This document shows, piece by piece, positions 9,850-21,112 of a stretch of 64,000 nucleotides of DNA. The position numbers and the translations under genes were made by a program. The stretch comes from Astragalus membranaceus (lineage: Eukaryota > Streptophyta > Magnoliopsida > Fabales > Fabaceae). Numbering within the stretch: the first letter of the stretch is position 1; the number at the start of each line of letters is the position of its first letter. The notes under the pieces were generated by a model that ran no database searches, had not been told where the DNA came from, and saw only the letters and a program-made list of their open reading frames with translations. The stretch is taken from contig CM076849.1 of the NCBI GenBank assembly GCA_039519185.1, forward strand, positions 104,179,077 through 104,243,076, in the 5' to 3' direction.

Positions 9850-12415
9850 TGTAACGCCCCAAAATAATTTAATTATTCATTTAATTAAGTTATTTAAGGC
9901 TTACAATATTTATTTAATTTAATTAAATAATTCGAGTTTAATTATTTTATTTTATTTTTATTAGGGGGTGTCGTCACTATTTAAGTGGTGCGAGCAAGGG
10001 CCCGTAATCCACAATTAGGCCCGTGGCCCATTTCTTGGCATAGGAGTCGAATTCATTTGGGGTCTAGGGAATTAGTGGCAATTCACCCAAGTGAGAAAAG
10101 AAAGAAAAAGAAACGTAAGAGGGAGTGAGAAGAGAGTTGCGAAGAGAAGAAGAAGAAAGGGGCGAAGCTCATAGAGAAGAGGAGGAGGCTCATTAGTGGT
10201 TCGCACTCTTCACTTGGAGCTTGGCTAGCAAATTCGACTTCCATAAGGTTAGGGGGTCCTCTTTTTGTTCTTAATGAGTATGCGAATTATGAATTGCTTA
10301 GGGTTAGGGTCCTAGGTTAGTTCCATGATTGAATTGTGTTGTTGTTGTTGAGGAATTATAATATTGTGATGTTGTTGTTGAATTATTATGTTGAGAATTT
10401 TATGATTGATGCTTGAATTGTGGCAAAATGCGAATTGTAGACCATATGTTTGAGTATATGATTATTTGGTGATTATGTGGTGAAATTGAGAATCATGGTG
10501 ACATTTTAGAAATATATATATAATTGGGCGTTTTGATGAATTTAGTTTGGTGAATGAAAGTGAGAAAAATTCTGTTTAGGAGCCCCTAGGCGCCTTGGGC
10601 GCCATAAGCATGTTGCTGAAATTTTTCAGTGTTGCGCCTAGTCATGGGCGCCAGGCGCCCAGCAGTGTGCTGCGCCAGTTTTCCAAAAATTCTGTGTCAC
10701 TGTGTTGCCATTCTGTGTTGCTGTCCCTGTTGCCTGTGTTGCCACCCTGTGTTCCTGTGCTGCCAGTTTTGGCACTCGTTGCTTGAGTCATGGGCGCCAA
10801 GGGCCCCAAAGTTCTGGTGATAGTTTTGTGAAAATTGTTTTCAGGTTTTTATACTTGGGTAAAATGGCTCATGAAAACTGATTTTGGTCATCAAAGGAGT
10901 TGAGTTGCGTATTTTCACTAGGTGCCTAGTGCATGGGCGCCAAAAATAATGTTCAGCTTTTGGTGAAATTTTTATTGAGTTTTCATGTCCTGAGCATTTG
11001 GCTCGTGTAAAATAAATTTCGAAGAAAAATGAGTTGTGTTGCATGTTGGCCTTAGGCGCCTAGTGCTTGGGCGCCATGTTGCTGCTGTTCCCTGGGCGCG
11101 CCTGTGCGCGTTGTTGCTTCTGGGCGCCAGCGCCTATGCGCGTGTTGCCTTTCCTGGGCGCCTAGCGCCCAGCGCCTATGCGCGTGTTGCCTTCCTGGGC
11201 GCCTAGCGCCCAGCGCCTGTGTGCGTGTTGTTCCTCTGGGCGCCTAGCGCCTGTGCGCTGTTGCGCGTGTTGCCCCTGGGCGCCAAGCGCCCATGCGCCA
11301 AGCGCTGTGTTGCCCCTGGGCGCCCAGCGCCCATGCGCCAGTTTCCAGGATGTCTAACATTTTTCCTAAATTGTTTTTAACGTAACTTTTGACTCGGTTA
11401 TCCAAATTCAATGGTTCAAAATGCGTTTTGAAGCTAATTTCAGTGCCTATCCAATAGTCTCAATTTTATGCAAAAATAATTTATTTTTTTACTGGTGTTC
11501 CTGGCTGAAGGTGTTCAAGTGTCCAAATGGCTATTTTTATCCATTTTCCCTACGTCGTGTCAATGTCCTGGGTTGGTCTTTTTGAATTGATGTTTGTGTG
11601 GGTGGTGAGCTGAAATGGTGAGTGATGATGAGGTGAGATTGGTGAGCAGAGGCTTCGGCCTAATTTTAATTTGGTGAGTTAAATAATGCACTATGGTGAG
11701 ATTAGAATTTAAAATGGTGAATTGATTGATTTGTGGTGTGTTGTGATGCATTCTCCATAACACCGCATGAGCATGTGCATTATTGGTGAGCAGAGGCTAC
11801 GGCCTAATTTTATTTGGTGAGCAGAGGCTACGGCCTATTTGTATTTGGTGACGGATCCGACATGCATGTACCCGTGGAGTTTGGGTTGCATTACATGCAT
11901 AATCATATATTGTGTAGTGCTGTTTGGAATATAGAATGTCCATGTGATTGACCCATTGTTGTGAGTTGGTGTGCTTGGTTTCTTTTTTTCCTACGCATTG
12001 CTTAATTCTCATATGTTATTAATTATGAAAAGAGACTCACCCTACTGCCTTTATGTTGCTTCTTATGTCGGCAACGTGCAGGTAATGATGAGTGAAGGTT
12101 TCCTGTATGCCTTCGTCTGGTAGGAAGTGTCACGCTCTGATACGTAGCACCAGGGGGGGTGTCCTATGTTTATGCTTTATTTTCTTAAAACTGCTAGACT
12201 TTGTTGGTGATGTATTGGTTTTAATTTTTGAACTCTTTATCATTCCGCTGCTGGTGGTGATTGGTTTTAGTGATGCGAACTGAACCTTCCTTACGGTGTT
12301 ATGTATCTTGATATTTATGGAGTAAATGTAGCACTCGCTTGAATTGTTTTCAAAAAAAAAAAAAAGAGACTCTGGTTTTATTTGAAAGCTAAGTTATTAG
12401 AAATGGGGTGTTACA
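9850..12415 (+). repeat. 3' LTR of the Tekay-like element
   Basis: A 2,566-bp LTR that matches the 5' LTR at a fixed offset of 7,050 bp until one extra A in the run near 12352-12365. No other difference was found by line-by-line comparison. It ends TTACA at 12415 and is followed by the ACAAT target duplication. Confidence 0.95.
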
Positions 12416-12420
12416 ACAAT

Positions 12421-15050
12421 CCCTCTAAGTTAACATCTTAGACTTGAAAGCTTAGTCATCATGGGTCATCATAACCAAATGAGAACCCATCTGCAAATAC
12501 ACATCTCAATCTCTAGAAAAGGGCACTAATACATTGCCGCAAGCCACATTTTTCAAGATGACAATCTTGAGCTTACCAGAGTTCAAGTCCAAGCCATCAA
12601 AAATCTTTCTTCCAAGGAACGATCAATTCAAAAGGTTCAGCTCTCTGTTCCCAGCATCAAAAGTTTTGTTTCTCATCAAACATTTTTGCATCCTTACAAA
12701 AACAAAAAAGTGTTGTTACCAACAAATCATGCATTATACATGTCCTCATTATTCTAGAATTAAACCATGCATCTGATCATACCCATCACAACTCTTTCAT
12801 ACAAGTATGATACATGCATTCACATTCCACTTGTTTTGCCTACACAATTTTGCTTCTTGTGCATTACGCATTGCGTATGCGGGCATGCATAGCCACGCTT
12901 AACATGTATCGCTTCAATAAAAATGTCAAATGCCGGTTGCATCATTACCAAAAGTCTGTCTACATCCCAATCAATCACATCATTGCACCATGTATTTAGG
13001 CATTTCCTTTTATTCACCGTAGCGTTTGCATCAAAATATTACGTATCCATCACATTCATATTCTCATTTCATGCATTCATCAAATACCAAAAAGACAATA
13101 AAACGAAAAGACAAAAAAAACCTCCCACATCCCAACAAACATCCAAGCATTGCATCATACAACATCAAGTCATGCAGCTACCACGACCCTTCATCTAAGC
13201 ATTACGTGTGCACGTTCATTCATTCATTCATTCATTCATTCATTGATTCATTCATTCATTCATTCTTTTATTCATGAAAAGGGGCAAAACAAGAGAAAAC
13301 CAAAAAGGCAAAAATCATCCACATTGCACCCGTTACTCCCACCAAAGCATAGGTCATTCCATCATGCAATCAACAGTACATTTGCATTCGCATGTTATCT
13401 GCATCCGCATCCACAGCTTATCAATTTCTGTTTCCGACCAACTTCAACATCCATCATTCACGGGCCTTTTGTAGTCCATTCACCTTCGCATTGCACATTC
13501 ATCACATTGCATACCGTTAACACTTTTTTGCTTCGATAGACGTGCCAAGTGCCGGTCTCATCGTTGCCCAAAGCTTTCTACTTCACCAATCATATCATTT
13601 GCTATGCATTCATGTATTTCCTTTATTCACCATAGCATTTGCATCAAAGTATTACATTCGCATTATATTCACATTCGCATTGCATGCATCAAGAAAAGAA
13701 GCAAAATAAATAAGAAAAAAGCAAAAAGAAAAATCCATCCATTACATTCATCGTCACACCAAAAATTAATCACTACAGTCATATTCACATCTCATTCACC
13801 GTTGTCAACTTTCTCATTCCATCAGGTTCAACACCCATGGTATACCCATTTCATTCATCATCTCACGTTCATCACATTACATACATGACATTGTTTGCTT
13901 CGATAGATGTCCAAGTGCCGGTCTCATCGTTGCCCCCAAAAAAAGAGTTTTTTTTACATTACTAATCATATCTTTGTACCATGCATGGCATTCGCGTCAA
14001 AGCATTACATTTGCATCCCATTCACACTTTGCATTTCATACACTCATATACCAAGAAAAAAAGAGAAAAGCAAAAAAAGACAAAAAGAGGAAAATTGCTC
14101 ATTCCATCACATTCATCATTCCACCAAAATCAATCAGCACGACCACATTCCTACTTTATCTGCATTCACACACGTTGTTCGTCAACCTCCATGTCCCATC
14201 AACTTCGACTCACAGCATCTGCCACATTTCATTCACCACATCGAACACTTACCATTTCACATACCTATATTGCACGCATATATCATTCATCGCATTTTCA
14301 GATATGCCAGATATAGATAGCTTTTCCCTTCTCAGGTAAATGCATTCATTAGGTATGTCCTTGGCAAGTACGCCATGTGTCAATCCCAATAATTTGTTCC
14401 CTCAAAGTCAGTGCTCCAAGCACTGGTCTCATACCACAATCCAGAATCTCAATACTCCTTTAGACCTCCTAGTGGTCCCTCAGAGCCCAAGCGCTCCTTC
14501 AGACCCCCAGCGGTCCTTCAGAGCCCAAGCGCTCCTTCAGACCATCAATGGTCCTTCAATCCAGATCGCACGTCGCGTTATCGAGCAACCGACGGATCAT
14601 CCGGCCCCAGGCCCTTCAGACTAGCTGTGTCCGCCTAAAAAACACAGTGCACGTCCTTCGAGGTGCGCAAGTCAGGTCAACGACCTGACCTTGCCCCCAT
14701 GGCCGCTCGAAAAAGGCCACCCTCCGAGCAGACCGTTTTACTAGTTTCATTGCTAGTTTGCGCTCCATCAGACCCATTGGTCCATCAGGCTTAGGCATGC
14801 CCTTCAGACCTCGTCGGTCCTTCAGTTTAACTCCAATCAATGCGTCAAGCATCGGCTGCGAGTTAGACCATCAGAGCCCCAAGTGCTCCTTCAGATCCCC
14901 AGCGATCCTTCTTTACTTTTGTTCTATATCAACCAATTATTTTTCAATAATTTCTAAAAAATAGTCTTGACAAAATTAGCGTCTTTTTATCTTTATTTCT
15001 ATTTTACTTGAGAAATTTGAAAACCCTCCGTATTTCCTAGTAAAATATAA
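12421..15050 (+). other. 3' untranslated spacer of element A, with degenerate tandem repeats
   Basis: No coding region is supported. The stretch is rich in CATT/GCATTC and holds a CATT microsatellite (13214-13265). A degenerate long repeat is marked by a block like AAGTGCCGGTCTCATCGTTG (copies near 12928, 13548 and 13913), each followed by a 'tttgcatcaaa.tattac' block. Near 14460-14910 are tandem short inverted repeats described under findings. Tandem repeats in the 3' untranslated spacer are usual for Ogre-type elements. Confidence 0.6.
13214..13265 (+). repeat. CATT microsatellite
   Basis: A nearly perfect tetranucleotide run of TTCA/CATT with one interruption (CATTGATT). It lies in the untranslated spacer of element A. 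Confidence 0.9.
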
Positions 15051-15065
15051 ATAAAGAGGGGCAGC
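15051..15065 (+). other. Polypurine tract of element A
   Basis: ATAAAGAGGGGCAGC directly precedes the LTR start TGTCATACCCC. Element B (before 25581) and, in reverse, element C (after 34441) have the same GAGGGGCAGC tract, which supports the LTR boundaries. Confidence 0.85.
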
Positions 15066-16161
15066 TGTCATACCCCAATTTTGTCCAGCTTAGGTCAAAA
15101 CCCTAATTTTCAATCAAAAATAAATCAAGTCTTAGCATTCATCCTAGAGGTTAGGAAGAGCATCATGCTTGCATCTTAGAAGTTTCAGAATGCATTTTAG
15201 GGTTAGAAAAGCATTGCATGGCATTTTAGAGCACTTTAGAGCATGTCTAGGGTTTCTAGGGTTTTTCCTAGTTCAAAGGGTATTTTGGTAATTTCGCCAA
15301 AAAGACTTATTTTCTCATCATGCCTGTATTTCTAGAGTTTTAGAGTCATCCAAAGGGTCTCAGGATCATTGTTAGAGTGGAAATGAAGTTTGGAGCAAAT
15401 TAGGGTTTTTGGGACCAAAAGGGTATTTTGGTCATTTCACTAAAATAAATAATTTCTCGGTAAAAACCATTATACATCTCTTGAGGAATTTATGTGAATC
15501 CAAGTGAGTATAGTTGTATATTTTTTGTGCATCATGAGAATATTTTTGGCATGAAATTCGGTTTTTGAACAAAAGGGTAAAATGGTCATTTCCTTTGGAG
15601 TGGGGTCAACAAATCAATTTTGGGATTGGTGAGATCATAAAATTCAGAGCCCAATCATTGAATCATGGGACATGGCCCAAAATGGTAAGATTAATGAAGA
15701 ATTATCTAGAAAAAAAATCAAGAAAAAGAAAGGATAATTAGAAAGGTAGTGGGAGACAAATAGTACAATGACAACTTGCAATTACTCTCTCTCTCTCTCT
15801 TATCCTTTGGCTGCGAATTCCAGCCCTTTTTTCCCCATTTTTGGTTTATTTTATTGATTGCAAATTGTGTTTAAATCATGGCCTTCCATTCAAGTGTTAA
15901 ATGCAATCCTCACCCTTCATTTGAATTAAAATGGCACTCTTGTAATATGCTTCATGAGAAAATACATTTTTGTAATTAAACTTATCCTTCACTCACCTCC
16001 TTAAGCTACACCCCTCAGCCCTCTCTCTCCTCACTTTGTGCTTTCTAATTGCCCCTAATCCATGTGACATTTGATCTTGACCCTTGGTCCCAAATTTAGA
16101 TGCAATCCCAGAGCACCTAAAAAAATAAGAGACTAAATTACCCTTAAACCTAGTTTCATCC

Positions 16162-16169
16162 TATAAATA
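16162..16169 (+). promoter_or_regulatory. TATA box of element A LTR
   Basis: TATAAATA in the context 'catcctataaatacctccctc'; the equivalent box is at 43773-43780 in solo LTR D, 29213-29219 in B and 33243-33250 (minus) in C. Confidence 0.6.
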
Positions 16170-16987
16170 CCTCCCTCATTCCCACACCTAGGAGTCATCT
16201 TTTTTTTGCTTCTCATTTTCCTCTCATTCTCCTACACAAAAACCCTAGCACACCAAAAGCACCTCCTCCCCCTCTCCTTCCTCACCAAAACCGTAGCCTC
16301 TCCCTCCCTCCTCCATATATTTTCTTCAACTTTTCACCACCAAATCCTCCATTTCTTGTTAGATCACCATCCTTCCTTCCATTCTCTTCAAGGTTGGATC
16401 ATCAAATTGTTAGTAATTTTTTGAGCTTATCACCTTCTTCATTTCATTATAGTTTTGAGGTAATCCTTGAAGCTTTGCACCTCATATTTAATTTTCTTGC
16501 ATGATCTCTCCTCTACTCCAAACTCCTTCTTGATTGTTGTTTGCTTTGAGGATCCATTTCAAACATTTTGACAAAGACTTAGGGAGCTTTGGGTGTTTGA
16601 GATGGGTCCTTGGCCTTGAAGGAGTTATTCTTCTATTTGAATAATTTCCCTTGCATCTTTACATATTATGCACTAAATTTCATAAATAAATTGTTGTCTA
16701 TGGGCTCTAGCATTTTCGCATATCATGAAAAAAATTAGGGTTGATATGATTTTGTTGCACTTCCTTGCTTAATCATAAGAATCCTTGTAAAAAAAATAGA
16801 TCTATGTTGCTTTGTGTTAATTTTGTTGTTTTCTTTATTAAATAAAATGTGGATCTATGTTTCCTTTGGTTCCCATGCTTATAGATCTAAAAATATTTCT
16901 AAGTTGATTTTGTTGTTGTTCTTTGTTTAATGATGTTAAATCTTGTTATTAGTATTTCATTTTAGTGTTAAATGTTACTTTTGTTGT

Positions 16988-17475
16988 TTGATGATTTAGC
17001 AATATGATTCCCACTAGTGCCTAGTGCACCTTGACCTAAGTGGTGAAGATTGCTAGAAATGACTCAATTTAGCGATGTGTTTATTTAATCTTTGCATTTT
17101 CATTTGCTTATTGTAAATTGTTGATGATAGGCAAGTTGATTCTCACTAGTGCCTAGTGCACTTTTCCCAAAGTGAGAGGATTGCTCTATGTGATTCAACC
17201 TAGTTATGTGTTTATTTAATCTTGGTATTTTTAATTTGCTTATTGTTCATTGTTGATGATAGGCAAGTTGATTCTCACTAGTGCCTAGTGCACTTTTCTC
17301 AAAGTGAGAGGATTGCCCTATGTGATTCAACTTGGCTTTAGTGTTTATTTACTTGCTCTTGTATTCTAATTTTATTATTGTCCATTGTTGATGATAAATC
17401 ATATGATTCCCACTTATGCCTAGTGCATCATATTCTAAGTGGTGAGGATGGTTTTAGATGATTCAACCTTCTCCT
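16988..17475 (+). repeat. Tandem repeat of about 132 bp, four copies, in LTR A
   Basis: Four copies of a unit containing GATTCYCACTAGTGCCTAGTGCA followed by 'aag/tgagaggattg' and 'gtgtttatttaatctt'. The CACTAG landmark falls near 17012, 17144, 17276 and 17411, giving spacings of 132, 132 and 135 bp. CACTAGTGCCTAGTG is itself an imperfect inverted repeat. Confidence 0.8.
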
Positions 17476-18968
17476 CTCAATTTCTTAATGAATAAAAGAT
17501 GAGATAGTTAGGTTTATGGTTTAAGGTCCATGGGGTATTGCAAAGGATAGGTTACCCAAAACCTTGATGCTCCCTCCTCTTTGATTGTGTTATTAGCCTT
17601 TGCGCCCTTATTCATGAATGCAAAGGATAGGCCTACCTTAGCCTTGATGCAATTTCTCCTTTTGTTCATGTTATCGAGAAATCGTTGCTCATATGTTCCT
17701 TAGTTTAATTAAGACAATTCTATGCCTATGATCAATTGCTTGCTTGTTTTTGATGCATTTTAAATGTCTTGATTCAATTATATGCCATTCCATCCATGTG
17801 TATGACCTCCTAATGAAGACGTAAGTCTACATGCATGTTGTAGCATAGAGTCATTAGGGTAAATACACCCCTTCCTACACACACACATTTGCTTTGAGAA
17901 CTTCATCTTGCATCCTTGATAAGTGGATCTTTTGATCATATTGGCATGTTTAGTCTTAATTAATGTTCAACATATGCATGATTCCGTAATCATTGAATGT
18001 GCTTGAATTTTGTAACCAATCATTGATAATAACTACACCCCTTTCTTTTTCCAAAAAAAAAACTTTCAAACTCTTTTCCAATTAATGCGAGTTATTAGTG
18101 ACTATCACTCAAAGCCTTGGCTTGTTTGATTGTCATGAACGCCATCAAGGGTTATTAGTAATGATCACTCAAAGCCTTTGCTTGCTTGATCATTATGAAA
18201 GCTTTTCCCCTTTCAAACCCTTTTCAAAAACATTTTTATTAGAACTACGTCGCTTTGATTCCCATTTGGGATACGTAGGAGCGAGTCTCGTTCTCGTCAA
18301 GCGCAACAAATAAAAATCCTTTTCGCAACCCTAAACCAATCATTTTCACAAAACAAACCAAAAAGTCATTTTCAAACCCATTGTTATTAGTGACTATCAC
18401 TCTAAGCCTTGGCTTGTTTGATTGTCATGAATACTATCCGGAGTCATTAGTAATGATCACTCAAAGCCTTTGCTTGCTTGATCATTATGAAAGCTCTTCC
18501 CCTTTTCAAACATTTTCGAAAACCAAAAAAACCAAGAACTACGTGTGATTTGATTCTCTACCAGGAGATACGTAGGACCAGAGGGCGGCCGACCTCTGTC
18601 AATTGCATTAATAAAAAAACTTTCTTTTCTCTTTTAATTCACTTTTCTCCTTTTTCTCAAAAAGTACAAAAATAAATAAGTGTTTATCGAGTCCTTTTTT
18701 TATTATTATTATAAGGGTAAAAACATTATTTTTGAATTAATAAATGTTTACACATTTAGTTAAAAGGTAGCCTTCCTTAGGAAGGATGTCGTAGGGTGCT
18801 AATACCTTCCCTACGCATAAACGACTCCCGAGCCTAAACCTGGTCCGCAAAACCCCCTTTATCCATTCAATAGGGATTTTCCAATGTTTGCCCTTAAACT
18901 AAACTTTGGTGGCGGCTTCATTTCAAGAACTTCGAAGGATCCCTCCTCCGGATTTTTCGGTTGCTACA

Positions 18969-20092
18969 ACCACCATCCCCTTCCCTCCTCCTCTCGCTCC
19001 GTAATCTCTCTCTCTCTCTTTCCGCAAATTTCTCTCTCCCTCTCTCCGCAAATTTCGCTCTCTCTCCACAAGATGAAGCCGCTGCGGCGCAGCAAACAGA
19101 GGAAATGAAATTAGGTTTTGCAAAAAACCCTAATTTCCCCATTTATACCTCTCCCATCTTTTTTTTTCTTCTGTTTTAAAAAAAAAACTAATAAAAATAA
19201 TCGATAAATATTTCATTTTCAAAAATATAAATAGGGGACTAAGTCGACTGTACAGTCGGGTTAGTCTGTTTTTTAGGTCACTAATGAACCGTTACGGATC
19301 ATGTCCTAAAATCCCTATTTAAAACTAACAATTTCTAAATCTAAATAAACACAAACACATTTCCTTCCACAAATCAAAATTTCAAAATAGGGGACTAAGC
19401 CGACTGTACAGACGGGTTAGTCAGCGTTCTAGGATGAATGAGCCGTACGGCTTAGGAATCCTAAAATCTCTATTCCAATAAAACCAAACCAACACACATC
19501 AAACCATTTTCCAAACTCCAAAAACCCCATTTTTACAAAATAGGGGACTAAGCCGACTGTATGGTCGGGTTAGTCATCATTTTAGGACGAATGAACTGAT
19601 CACTCAGGAGTCCTAAAATCCCTAAATAAAATACACCAACAAACAAAGTTTTTCTACCAAGAACTACGTGTGATTTGATTCTCTACCAAGAGATACGTAG
19701 GAGCAAAGGGCGGCCGACCTCTGTCAATTGCACTAATAAAAAACCATTTTTAGTCTTTCTCTAAATATTCCTTTTCTTAAATTCAAATAAAATATCAAGT
19801 TTCTTCTTTCTTCTAATCTCTTTCAAATTCAAAATAAAAGGGTAAATTAAATATTTTCCAAATTAACTATCGCTTCTACAACTAATTAGCAGGTAACCTT
19901 CCTTAGGAAGGATGCCGTGGGGTGCTAATACCTTCCCCACGCATAACTGACTCCCGAACCCTAATCTGGTCTCAATGACCCTTATCCATTCCAAAAGGGA
20001 TTTTCCAATGTTTGCCCTTAAACTAAACCTTGGTGGCGGCTTCGTCTTTTGAACCTTCGAGGAATCCTCACCCGGATTTTTCGGTCGCTACA
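18969..20092 (+). repeat. 5' LTR remnant of element B (3' 1.1 kb)
   Basis: Starts with 'accaccatcccc', homologous to 30247 onward in B's 3' LTR, and ends TCGGTCGCTACA just before the primer site. It carries three tandem copies of a 90-bp folded module (19229-19320, 19384-19474, 19538-19625). The 5' part of the LTR is separated by element A and lies outside the window. Confidence 0.85.
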
Positions 20093-20094
20093 GC

Positions 20095-20111
20095 TAGCGA
20101 CTCCACTGGGG
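20095..20111 (+). other. Primer binding site of element B, tRNA-Arg type
   Basis: TAGCGACTCCACTGGGG begins 2 bp after the LTR end. It matches the complement of plant tRNA-Arg (expected TGGCGACTCCACTGGGG) except for one G-to-A change. tRNA-Arg priming is typical of the Ogre/Tat group. Confidence 0.8.
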
Positions 20112-21112
20112 AAAATTTAGAGAGTCAAACCTAGTCTAATTAGTTGTAGGATCAGTTGTTAATTTAATGGTTATTTTTACCCTTCCCTTTCTGTCTTTTA
20201 TTTTCATCGCATATTATTCTTTTGTGATATGAAAACCCTAGGATAGAAGACCACTTTTTGTATATGTGTTTGTTTGTTTTGCAGCTTGGGGGGTATTATT
20301 GATATTTTGCTCCTTCACGCACTCCACTATCACACTTTTGCACACTCGTGAGAATAGTCCTATACCTGGACTGGAGAATAACCTAAGTTAGAACGAGACT
20401 GCGTAGTGATGGCCTACTGGATGTGCATTCTGTTGGGTGGTCACGAAAGTCTCACCTAGAGTTTGGTCCCTCTTGAGAATGCTGGCACTCCTAATAGCTT
20501 GCCTATTGTTGTTGATCAGTGTTCTTAATTGGGGTCGTTGGCTCTAGGAACCTCATGTAGGACTCTTTAGAGCTACCCTTTGAAAGGTTCACTTAATAGA
20601 CAAGCCCTAGACCTATTCTCTAAGGAACCCTCGTAGGACACAAAGGAGCCTCATACCCCTGCATTCAAACAAACACCGGTACATTTTTCCGGTCTTCTTA
20701 AAAGAAAAAAAATTTCAAAAATCATATGTTGTTTTGGCAAATTATTTTTTAGCATACCTCATGCATTTTTACCTTTCCCTTTTGCATGGCATAAAAAATT
20801 TTTAATTATTGCACATTAACATTTCATTCCTCATGCATTTCTATGACCGCTAGGGAATTGTAAGGGTTTCCTTCTGACGAGATGGATCAAACATTTTGCA
20901 TTAATAAATCTTAAGTTTCTTTCAGTTCTGCGTCAAACAGACACTTACAATTTCCCTTGCGTAACACGAAATCATACATTTGCATTTCATGCACGTCCAT
21001 TCATTCATTCATGTACTTACAAAAAAAGAAAAAAATTGAAAAAATAAACAGAGAATAAAAGGGCAAGCTGGTTCATCAACATCGCTACCGGACTCGCTCA
21101 CCAGCAAGAAAA
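20112..21112 (+). other. Untranslated leader of element B
   Basis: A 1-kb stretch between primer site and gag ATG with no supported coding region. Ogre elements often have an extra ORF1 here; none is seen, so B is a Tat-type relative without ORF1 or has lost it. Confidence 0.55.

Larger units (their letters stand above)
2795..12420 (+). mobile_element. Intact Ty3/gypsy retrotransposon (Tekay/Del-like chromovirus) with target site duplication ACAAT
   Basis: The element proper is 2800-12415 (9,616 bp). It has two LTRs of about 2.57 kb starting TGTAACGCCCC and ending GGGGTGTTACA, a 5-bp direct repeat ACAAT on each side (2795-2799 and 12416-12420), an initiator-tRNA-Met primer site, one uninterrupted gag-pol ORF and a polypurine tract. 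By eye the LTRs differ only in the length of one A run (13 versus 14), which implies a very recent insertion. The order protease, RT, RNase H, integrase plus the C-terminal chromodomain-like tail and long LTRs fit the Tekay/Del clade; clade assignment is from general knowledge and not tested by a tree. Confidence 0.95.
1..18968 (+). mobile_element. Element A: Tat/Ogre-like Ty3/gypsy retrotransposon, 3' part, interrupted by a Tekay element
   Basis: Only the 3' internal region (1-2799 and 12421-15065) and the 3' LTR (15066-18968) lie in the window; the 5' part is beyond the left edge. The internal part has no convincing coding sequence and resembles the 3' UTR of element B: both hold a 'gttgaaaac...gcaaaaattag' block (A near 1211-1245, B near 23930-24000) and share a long stretch ending in the polypurine tract (A 14265-15065, B 24700-25580). 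Right of A's LTR at 18969 the sequence continues as the LTR of element B, not as a primer binding site. A is therefore inferred to have inserted into B's 5' LTR. The left target-site copy is outside the window. Confidence 0.75.
15066..18968 (+). repeat. 3' LTR of element A (Tat/Ogre type, 3.9 kb)
   Basis: It runs from TGTCATACCCCAATTTTG to a terminal CGGTTGCTACA. A TATA box (TATAAATA, 16162-16169) sits 1.1 kb in, so most of the LTR would be transcribed R-U5 leader. Landmarks shared with the LTRs of B, C and D near the 3' end are GGTGCTAATACCTTCC, TGGCGGCTTCATTT and GGATTTTTCGGTxGCTACA. It also has a 132-bp tandem repeat (16988-17475), four GATCA-type hairpins (18099-18487) and two CTACGT...ACGTAG hairpins. 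It contains no plausible genes. Confidence 0.85.

Noticed and set aside
15066..20092. Reading the region as one 5-kb LTR of element B
   Set aside because: There are two LTR ends (18968 and 20092), each with the GGTGCTAATACC to GCTACA block, and 18969 onward matches the interior of B's 3' LTR. Nested insertion explains it better.
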